Shown here in pieces: positions 1 to 8,805 of a DNA stretch of 20,000 bases. Source of the DNA: Eimeria necatrix (lineage: Eukaryota; Apicomplexa; Conoidasida; Eucoccidiorida; Eimeriidae). The DNA is taken from contig NW_013654807.1 in NCBI RefSeq assembly GCF_000499385.1, positions 1-20,000 on the forward strand, in the 5' to 3' direction. The translations under genes and the position numbers were made by a program. Within the stretch, counting starts at the first letter, position 1, and each line of letters starts with the position of its first letter. A model generated the notes under the pieces. That model did not search any database and had not been told where the DNA came from. It saw nothing but the letters and a program-made list of their open reading frames with translations.

Positions 1-36
1 CCAGCAGCAGCAGATGTTACCCTGCACGAGTCTCCT

Positions 37-88
<52 letters not shown>

Positions 89-110
89 TGTTACCCTGCA
101 CGAGTCTCCT

Positions 111-159
<49 letters not shown>

Positions 160-190
160 TGTTACCCTGCACGAGTCTCCTCATGGGCGT
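1..190. repeat. Compound minisatellite: 25-bp unit plus CAG runs
   Basis: Three copies of a 25-nt element that begins GATGTTACCCTGCACGAG and ends TCTCCTC start at 13, 87 and 158. The first two are each followed by a pure CAG run; the third runs into unique sequence at about 184. The copy spacings are 74 and 71 nt, neither a multiple of 3, so one reading frame reads the element differently in each copy (as LPCTSLL, CYPARVSS and VTLHESP). This points to a DNA repeat with length-unstable CAG runs rather than a protein repeat. The array is cut by the window edge. Confidence 0.85.
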
Positions 191-282
191 CGGCAGCGCC
201 ATGTCGCGCTGTATGTCTTTGAGGGCCTAAGAGGAAAAAGAGACACAAAATTCGGGTGTATCTGCAGCTCTGAGGTGTATAG

Positions 283-319
<37 letters not shown>

Positions 320-468
320 AGCCGCTTTAGGGTGTACAGACACCCCGTGGCGTTATGGAGAGCTGCTGCTTCTCTGCGCCTCTGTTGCAGGTTCAGCAGC
401 AGCAGCAGCAGCCAATACAGTGGCAGCAGCAGCAGCAGCCGAATCAGCAGCAGCAGCAGCAGCCGAAT

Positions 469-516
<48 letters not shown>

Positions 517-636
517 AGTATTTGCTTACAGCTATTTGAGAAGGGGTGGGGGTAAAGGGAAGAGACTGCAGCAAAGCGTTAAGCGGCAGCAGCTCCGCAG
601 GGGCCCCACAAGAAGAGGCAGAGACGCGGCCTAGCT

Positions 637-683
<47 letters not shown>

Positions 684-897
684 GTCAGAGTCAACCGAAG
701 CAGCAGACGCACTACATCCACCACCAGCAGCCGCTATAGCAGCAGCAGCAGCAGCAGCAGCAGCGACGGGAGCAGCAGCAACACCAGCAGCCAGACGAAG
801 CAGCAAAAGCAGCAGCAACAGCCTGGACTCTGCTGCTAGCTGCTGCGACAGCAGCAGCAGCAACCGCAGTCGAACTACTGCCATCAGAAGGAGCAAT

Positions 898-943
<46 letters not shown>

Positions 944-1243
944 CCTGCAGCAGCCTGAGTTCTGCTGCTAGCTGCAGCCACAGCAGCAAATCAAAAGCAA
1001 TGCGTCTGCGAGCCAGCGGCAGTTCTGCTGCATTTTGGGGACAGTGCAGCCGCCGCAGGGCCTCAGCAAATGCTGCAGCAGCAACAGCAAACAAGTGCTG
1101 CAGCAGCAAATGCCAGCAGGTGCTGCAGCAGCAGCAGCAGCAGCAGGCAAGCGCTGCAGCAGCAAAAACAAACCGCCAGCTGCCAACTCTTTTTGGCTTC
1201 AAAGGCAGGCACATGAAAAGGCAAATTCAGGGAAGCCTGGAGT

Positions 1244-1312
<69 letters not shown>

Positions 1313-1428
1313 GAGTTGCGGTGTAATACGTTAGAAACAACACTAAGTGCCGCAGCAGCAAGACCGACAGCGGCAGCAGCACCAAAGGCAGCACGAGGTG
1401 CAGCAGCAGTAGCAGCAGGATTTGCTGC

Positions 1429-1471
<43 letters not shown>

Positions 1472-1494
1472 GCAGCAGCAGCAGCGCGACTTAC
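191..1494. repeat. CAG-rich region, no defensible gene
   Basis: The plus strand carries many (CAG)n runs, for example 283-318, 639-680, 901-941, 1126-1146 and 1245-1310. All three plus frames stay open for long stretches as poly-Gln, poly-Ser or poly-Ala, so openness is not evidence of coding here. A good-looking acceptor (pyrimidine tract then TTGCAG, ending at 390) and a GTAAAG donor at 552 bracket a possible glutamine-rich exon at 391-551, and an Ala/Ser/Gln-rich frame runs 682-1326. I find no domain and cannot link these pieces into a gene. The region might hold later exons of the minus-strand candidate or a separate plus-strand gene. Confidence 0.5.
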
Positions 1495-1630
1495 GCAGCA
1501 ACTTTCTCTTCTCTCTAAAGGCCTTTGGCAGCAAATCGGGAACCCCACAAACTGCTGCCAGCAGCTGCTGCATTGCATTCTTCAGCAGCTTTGTCGGCAC
1601 AGAGGGCACGGGCGAATATACCGGAAACAA

Positions 1631-1697
<67 letters not shown>

Positions 1698-2131
1698 TGC
1701 TGCTGTTGGTGAGGAAGCGGCAGCTCGTGGTCTCTCGTTGCGGCCTGGGGTGCAGCTCGATGGCAACTTTTGAAGCCTGCAGCAGCAGCAGCATCTGCTG
1801 CTGCTGCTGTTTCTGCTGCTGCTGCTGCTGCTGTCACCGCTGCTGCTGCTGCTGCTGCTGCTGCTGCAGTTGGATCTGCACATGCTGCCTCCCTGCTAGC
1901 CTCCTCCTCAGCAAGCGCCGGTGCTGCTGCAGCTGCTAAGGTGCTGCTGCTGCTGCTGCTGCTGCTACCTGTTGACGTCGCCGCCGCAGCAGCAGCAGCA
2001 GCAGCAGCAGCAGCTCTAAATGCACTTTCTGAAGCTGCCAAAACTTCAATTCTGGGGTTTTTCATTGTTGGTATTTTGCTTCTTGTCTTTTTAATTGCCT
2101 GGCGCACAGAAAACATAGAGAAGCAATCGCT

Positions 2132-2176
<45 letters not shown>

Positions 2177-2445
2177 ACGCTGCTGTGGCTGCAGCTCGCT
2201 TCAGACCTGCCGTTGGCAAAAGGTAAGCTAAACTTCCAGAAGCAGCAGGATCTGCAGCAGCAGCAAAAGTGTCATCATCATCAGCAGCAGCAGCAACAGC
2301 AGCAGACACAGCAGCGACAACAGCAACTGCTGCAACAGCAGCTGCTGCAATAGCAGCAGCTGCCGCGCCAGCAGCAGCAAGAGCAGCAATACCGGCGCCC
2401 GCAGCAACACAATTAACTGTAACACCAGCAATAAACTCAGCAGCA

Positions 2446-2519
<74 letters not shown>

Positions 2520-2620
2520 TCACTTTGCCAGTGACATTGACAACTTGGCCAGCTCGCAGCTGCAGCAGCTGATGAAACTTGCCGACCCACTCAGCCCTTA
2601 GAACTGCTGCCTCACTGCTT

Positions 2621-2673
<53 letters not shown>

Positions 2674-2749
2674 TCGAGTGCGTTTGCTGCTGCGGCTTTT
2701 CTTGCTGCCCTTGTCATTGCTGCTGCTGCTGGCGCTGCAGTCGCTGCTC

Positions 2750-2791
<42 letters not shown>

Positions 2792-3190
2792 AAAAGACTT
2801 CTTATTTTCGCTGTGGAGAGCATCAGGCGAGAAGGCCCCCGCAGACGGCAGTGAGACATCTACAGGACAAAACCCTAAACCCTAAACCCTAAACCCTAAA
2901 CCCTAAACCCTAAACCCTAGATGGCCGTGAGAAGTAGAGAGGCTTTAAAGACGAGGAGACAAAAAAGAATCAAAAAAGAAAAGAAAGAGATGTGCAGTTT
3001 CAAGTTGCTGCCTGCGCACAAGGCCCATGCAGTGGCCTAGCTGCTGCTGCTGCTGCTGCTGCAGCTGCTGCTGCTGCAGCTGCTGCTGCTGCAGCAGCTG
3101 CTGCTGCTGCTGCTGCTTGCGTCTGCTCACCCGTTCTAAACAGCCTACAAAGGAGACAGGGCCGCCCTGCAAGTGAAGGGGAATCTCCGT

Positions 3191-3238
<48 letters not shown>

Positions 3239-3369
3239 GGCATCATCAGCAGCAGCAGCAGGCTCGGAGAGGGTACAGCCCATGATACTTTGTTGCTGCT
3301 GCTGCGGCGCTAGCTGCTGCTGCTGCTGCTGCTGCGATTTGCCGCCATGAGCCCTTCCCCTTGCGCTTG

Positions 3370-3413
<44 letters not shown>

Positions 3414-3615
3414 TGTTCCAGTTCTTCTTTGCTGCTGACAGTGTTAATGGCAAGATACTTCACAGGCAAAAAGTGCAGCAGCAAATCCAAGCAGCTGCTG
3501 CAGCCAGCTTGCTGCTGCAGCACAGCTTCTCTTGCTGTTGAAATCCCGTGCAGGGCCCTGAGGGGCAGCAGCGCCAAATCCGCTACGCTGCTGATGCTGC
3601 TGAGGCTGCTGCTGC

Positions 3616-3654
<39 letters not shown>

Positions 3655-3664
3655 GAGCTGCCAA

Positions 3665-3698
<34 letters not shown>

Positions 3699-4268
3699 CT
3701 CGAAGCGGCAGCAGTGGCGGTGGCGGGGCGGCTGCTGCTGCAGCTTCGGTTTTGCACGCTGCTGCTGAATTCGCTGCTTCTGCTGGCCGCGTTGCTGCTG
3801 CTGTTCCCGCTGCTTCTGCTGCTGCTGCAGCTACTGCTGCTGCTGCTGCTGCTGCTGCTTCTGCTGCTGGGCCACTGGAAACGCGGCCTTAGGTTGCCTC
3901 CAGCGTCCCCACTTCTGCTGCTGGTGCTGCTGCTGCTGCTGCTGCGTTTCGTGCTGCTGCTGTTGCTGCGGGTTCTCTTGCTTTGGCTGCTGCTTCCGTC
4001 GCTGCTGCTGCTTGCTGCTGCTGCTGCTGCTGCTGTTGCTGCTGCTTGGCTGAGAGAAGACTCCTTCGAGATAAAAGGACTAAAGAACTTTCGTGTGTCT
4101 CCATTTGTCTCCTTTGCAATGCGGGGAGGCAGGAGAAAAGAGGGTCTTGCTGCAGCAGCAGCAGCAGCAGCAGCTGCTGCTGCTGCTGCTGCTGCTGCTG
4201 CCCCATCTGCTGCTGCTCCTGCTTGCTGCACGGCAAGCGCAAAGGATAGTGAAGGCAGGCAAAGACCC

Positions 4269-4299
<31 letters not shown>

Positions 4300-4461
4300 A
4301 GCGGCTTGGGCGAAAGGGCAGCACTGCAGCCGCAGCGAAGCAGCAGCAGCGGCTTCCCACCGTTTGCTGCTGCTGCTGCTGCTGCCTCAGCAGCAGCAGC
4401 AGCAACGCAGCAGTGAGCAAGACGCCACACGGGCCGGGAAGAAAATTGCCGCCGCTGTGCC

Positions 4462-4497
<36 letters not shown>

Positions 4498-4531
4498 TGT
4501 GCTGTTGCTGCTGCTGCAGCCGATTCGTCAT
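1495..4531 (-). CDS. Candidate Ser/Gln/Ala-rich hypothetical protein, multi-exon, 3' end not resolved
   Basis: This is a tentative model on the minus strand. Exon A runs 4531-3020 from an ATG (MTNRLQQQ) for 504 codons and ends at a GTGCGC donor. Exon B runs 2859-2524 (112 codons) after a TGTAG acceptor and ends at GTGAGC. Exon C runs 2098-1495 after a GCGCCAG acceptor and ends at a consensus GTAAGT. The first two junctions are phase 0 and need no adjustment; the third leaves one base for an unseen exon. In this strand the repeats read as CAG/GCA/AGC (Gln, Ala, Ser), the classes seen in the two solid genes of the window, not as Leu/Cys. Non-repetitive islands such as LHFLPVKYLAINTVSSKEEL in exon A and LFPVYSPVPSVPTKLLKN in exon C look protein-like. 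I recognise no domain and give no function. The gene would be divergent from DBP10. CAG-repeat DNA leaves all frames open, so this could be chance. Confidence 0.35.
2870..2919. repeat. Interstitial telomere-like array, C-rich on plus
   Basis: About seven copies of AAACCCT. In the minus-strand gene model the array sits inside the first intron and reads TTTAGGG just upstream of a TGTCCTGTAG acceptor, the same arrangement found upstream of acceptors in the two plus-strand genes. Confidence 0.95.
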
Positions 4532-4597
4532 AGACGGCCGCCGCTAGAACCTGCTGCGACTACACATGTATCGAAGCGTCAGCAGCACCAGCAGCAG

Positions 4598-4638
<41 letters not shown>

Positions 4639-4836
4639 GCTACTTGTATTTTCGTCTCGGAGTGTGGAGTCAAATTGAGGCGGCCAGGGCTTGCGGTGTC
4701 TGTCCACCTGTTTAAATGCCGGCTGGTGAAGTTTCTGAAATTGAAATTCAAAAAATAAAATAAAATAAATAAATAAAATAAAATAAAACAAAATAAATAA
4801 AATAAAACAAAGTGGAAAGGCTGCAAGCTCTGCTGC

Positions 4837-4871
<35 letters not shown>

Positions 4872-5000
4872 GTATTTCGAGTGTCTGTACACCGCAGCAA
4901 ACGAGCCCCCAGCTGCAGCAGCTTCTCGCCTTCGTTTATTTTCCGCTTCTCGGTGGGTTATTTGATTTGATTTAATTTAAATTAATAAGACTGCTAGCCC

Positions 5001-5049
5001 AAACCCTAAACCCTAAACCCTAAACCCTAAACCCTAAACCCTAAACCCT
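5001..5049. repeat. Interstitial telomere-like array, 7 x AAACCCT
   Basis: Seven exact AAACCCT heptamers (49 nt) in the intergenic region, flanked on the left by AT-rich sequence and on the right by GC-rich sequence. Confidence 0.97.
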
Positions 5050-5363
5050 GAGGCTGAGCTGGGCAGTCAGTGTTTGCTGCGGGGGCCCCCAACGGGGCCC
5101 CCTGCGAAGCCGTTTGGGTCCTTCTTGGGCACTTTTTTGGAAACAAAGTTTAAATTATGAATTAATTTTGAATTAATTTCGAATTAATTTCAAAATAAAT
5201 TCAAAATTGATTTATTTAATTCCATTTTTCGGCTTTTCGAACTCCATTTCCCCCCGCGGGCGCCCCGCGGTCGATTCTTCGGGCTGAGGACTTCTCCGGA
5301 TTTTTCTTTTTAATTTAAAATTAAATTTAAATAATTTTAAATTAATTTCTATTTGCTGCTGCT

Positions 5364-5387
5364 GCTGCGGTGTACGTACACCGCAGC
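5364..5387. promoter_or_regulatory. 24-bp perfect palindrome upstream of DBP10
   Basis: The 14-bp palindrome GGTGTACGTACACC (5369-5382) is extended on each side by five complementary bases (GCTGC on the left, GCAGC on the right), so all 24 bp are self-complementary. It lies about 130 bp before the DBP10 ATG. A dimeric transcription-factor site or a mobile repeat remnant are both possible; the role is inferred only from position and symmetry. Confidence 0.5.
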
Positions 5388-5424
5388 GCCGCGCCCGCCC
5401 CTGTGGGGCGGTCCAGTTCCCTGC

Positions 5425-5463
<39 letters not shown>

Positions 5464-5514
5464 AGCGGGGTTGTGAGGCAGCAAAAGGGTTTGTTGGGTT
5501 CGTTGAAGCCCGAA

Positions 5515-7376
5515 ATGGCGCGCAGCGACTCGGAGGAGGGGGGCCCCCCCGAGGGGCCCCCCGAGGGGCCCCCCGGGGGCCCCCGGGGGGCCCCCCGTTG
5601 CAGCAGCAAGCGGAAGAAGGCGTCGGCGTTTGCTGCGCTGGGGCTGGGAGCAGCAGCAGCAGCAGCAGCGCAGCAGCAGCTAGGGTTTAGGGTTCCGACT
5701 CCAGTGCAGCGGGCAGCAATTCCTTTGCTGCTGCAGGGCCGGGACTGCATAATAGTGGGGCGAACTGGCAGCGGGAAAACTGCTGCTTATTTGCTGCCGC
5801 TGCTGCAGCAGCTGCAGCAGCACGCTGCAGCAGCAGGAGCCCGGGCCCTGGTGGTGGCCCCCACGCGGGAACTGGTGCAGCAAATCCACGGAGTTGCTGC
5901 TGCGCTGCTGCGCTGCAGCAGCATTAGGGTTTGCGCGTTGGTGGGGGGGGTTTCTTACTGGCAGCAGTTCGAGGGTTTGGCGCGAAACCCTGATTTAGTG
6001 TTTGGCACTCCCGGCCGCCTGCTGCAGCTGCTGCAGCAGCAGCTGCTGCAGCTTGCTGCTGTTGCTGCTGCAGTCCTCGTCGAAGCAGATAAGCTGCTGG
6101 AGGCCGGCTGGGGGCCCCAGCTGCAGCTGCTGTGGGGGGCCCTAGCAGCAAAGCAGCAGGGGGTTTTTGTGTCTGCGTCTCTCCCAAACTCTCTTTTAGA
6201 GTTTATTTCTTTCGGACTTCAAAACCCTTTTTTCGTCCAAGTCGACAAACCCTCAAACCTCCCCCAAACCCTTTTCCTCCGCTTCCTCTTCGCCTCCCAA
6301 ACCCTCAAAGTCCCCGCCCTCCTCTACCTCCTCCGAGCCCTCCAAGCCGTAAACCCTAAACCCTAAACCCTAAACCCTAAACCCTAAACCCTAAACCCTG
6401 GGCCTCCGAACGCCCTGCTGCTGCTGCGCCCGCCCACGCCGCAGCTGCTGCCGCTGCTCGATGCGCTAGGGTTTGCCCCCACACATTAGGGTTTAGGGTT
6501 TAGGGTTTAGGGTTTAGGGTTTAGGGTTTAGGGTTTAGGGTTTAGGGTTTAGGGGGAGCAGCAGGCGCTGGTGTTTGTAAACACTCGCCACCAGGCGGAG
6601 TTTTTGAAATTAATTATTTCCAAAACCCTCAAAATAAACCCTTTGATTATTTACGGCTCGATGGAGCAAAGAGACAGAAGCGCCAACCTCGCGGCCTTCC
6701 GAAAACGTAAACCCTAAACCCTAAACCCTAAACCCTAAACCCTAAACCCTAAACCCTAAGCCCTAAACCCTAAACCCTGCGGTTCGGCGCAGGCCGCGCG
6801 CCTCGCAGGGGCGGGAGCCTCGGGCGCCGAGCGCGCAAAACCCTAAACCCCAAACCCTAAACCCCAAACCCCAAACCCTAAACCCTAAACCCTAAACCGT
6901 AACCCTAGGCAGCGGCGGGCGAGGGTTTGGAGCTAGGGTTTAGGGTTTGCGTGTGCGAGGGTTTGCAGGCCGTTCTTTGTTTTTAATTGTCACTGATGTG
7001 GCTGCAAGAGGAATTGATATTTCTGAACTTCCTTTTGTAATTAATTTCGACTTTCCACCTTCTGCTCGGGTGTACATACACCGCGCGGGCCGCACTGCGC
7101 GCGCCGGGAGGTGCGCGTACACCCCAGCGCCGCGGCTCTTTCGCGGCCTTTTTCGCGTCTTTTTCGCTCGTTTTTCTTTCATTTATTATTTATTTATTGT
7201 TTTATTTCCATTTATTTCTCTTTTTCTCTTTATTTTCCCGTTTTTGCCGCTCTTTGCTCGCTTTTTGTCCCCAGGGAGGGCTGCGTCATCTCCATCACCA
7301 CCCCCGAGGACTTGCCCTTCGCCTTCGACGTCGTGACTTTCGTCGGCGGGCGAATTGTCCCTTTGGCCCAGTGCAT

Positions 7377-7414
<38 letters not shown>

Positions 7415-7620
7415 TGCGGGAGGAGGAGCTGGACGGAGAGGCAGCTGCGGCGGACGGTAGCGCTGCAGCAGCAGCAGCAGCAGCAGCAGCAGATGCTGAT
7501 GCAGACGCTGAAGCAGCAGCAGCAGCGGAAGCAGCGGAAGCAGCGTCGCCAGCAGCAGCAGCAGGTGCTGCAGCAGCAGCAGCAGCAGCAGACGACGGAG
7601 CAGCAACAGACGCAGACGAC

Positions 7621-7658
<38 letters not shown>

Positions 7659-8297
7659 CCTGGGTCGCGTGTCTTCTGGAATTTATCCCTTAGGTGCTGC
7701 TGCTGACTTGGACTTGTTTCAAGAAGCTGTGTCTTCTTGTCTGCAGCAAGACTTGGAGGCGCAGTCGCTGCAGCGAGCAGCAGCAGCAGCAGAAAAACTT
7801 TACTTCAAAACGAGAGCAGCAGCAAGCAAGCAAGGCTGCCAAAGGGCGAAGCAGCTGCTGCAGGAGGTGGGGGGTCTTTCGCTGCTGTCGGCGCGGCCCT
7901 TCACGGAGCAGCAGCTGCTGCCGCTGCTGCAGCAGCAGCAGCAGCAGCAGCAGCTCGCGCTGCAGCAGCAGCTGCAGCGCCTGCCCCCCGCCCAGCAGCA
8001 AACGCTGCAGCAGCTGCTGCAGAAGCAGCAGCAGCAGCAGCAGCAAGAAGTGGATGTGAAGCTGCTGCAAATCATGAGGCGCTTTAGACCCAAAGTGGGA
8101 GTCCAAGGCAGCGTTTTAAGTGCAGCAGCAGTAGAAGCCATCAGCAGCAGACAAAGGGGAAAAGAAGCTGTTGCTGCTGCTGCAGCAGCAGAGGAAAGGA
8201 GACACAGGAGAGCCATCGAAGACTCAGAGGCTGACGACTCCGACGAGGAGCTGCTGCAGCAGCAGCAGCAGCAGCAGCAGCAGGGAGAGGCTGGCGT

Positions 8298-8329
<32 letters not shown>

Positions 8330-8342
8330 GGCTCGATGAAGC

Positions 8343-8377
<35 letters not shown>

Positions 8378-8517
8378 GCGATGGCGGGTGCAACGCTCTG
8401 CATGCGCTGGAAGCAGCAGCAGCAGCAGCAACAGCAAAGCGCCGGCGAGTCAGCAAAAGGCGGCTGCAGAAAGTGGCGAAGGAGATGGGCGTGGACCCGA
8501 GAGCAGCAGCAGCAACT

Positions 8518-8564
<47 letters not shown>

Positions 8565-8710
8565 CAGCAGCAATGTCTTCGTTGATGTTTCTCCAGAAGC
8601 AAAAGCAGAAGGAGAACATGTGATGCTGCAGCTGCAGCACCAGCAGCACACAACTTATGCAGATGAAGAGGCAGACTTGAGGCGGGCCAAGTACCAGGAA
8701 AAAAGAAAGT

Positions 8711-8805
<95 letters not shown>

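Larger units (their letters stand above)
4532..5514. other. Divergent intergenic region upstream of DBP10
   Basis: No gene is seen. In order it holds a CAG run (4577-4640), an AT-rich stretch of AAATA/AAATAAA units (about 4750-4811), a CTG run (4831-4871), degenerate copies of the GGTGTACGTACACC palindrome at 4695-4708 and 4881-4893, a telomere-like array (5001-5049), a GGGGGCCCCC inverted repeat (about 5080-5102), AT-rich sequence (5150-5350), a perfect palindrome (5364-5387) and a CTG run (5424-5463) ending about 50 bp before the DBP10 ATG. Promoters of both flanking genes should lie here, but no core element is identifiable by eye. Confidence 0.6.

Noticed and set aside
1770..2177. Plus-strand ORF with a hydrophobic, membrane-like segment (about 2046-2102).
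   Set aside because: The hydrophobic codons come from a T-rich stretch next to a GCACAG that looks like an acceptor, and in the minus model the same bases encode AIKKTRSKIPTMKNPR. No further membrane-protein features are visible.
2269..2601. Alanine-rich plus ORF ending in a protein-like tail (SDIDNLASSQLQQLMKLADP).
   Set aside because: It overlaps the minus candidate in antisense, and its alanine repeats also give open frames on either strand. The tail is suggestive, but there is no supporting upstream exon.
2870..2919. True chromosome end.
   Set aside because: All TTTAGGG arrays are short, occur in both orientations, and are flanked by genes on both sides, so they are interstitial.
3429..4547. 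Plus-strand ORF of 372 codons rich in Leu and Cys.
   Set aside because: It reads the repeats as CTG/TGC (Leu/Cys), which the proven exons here mostly avoid, and is antisense to a longer Gln/Ser/Ala frame.
6400..6485. A micro-exon inside DBP10 intron 1.
   Set aside because: The segment can be read as a Leu/Pro-rich peptide, but no AG precedes it within the intron and the helicase aligns without it.
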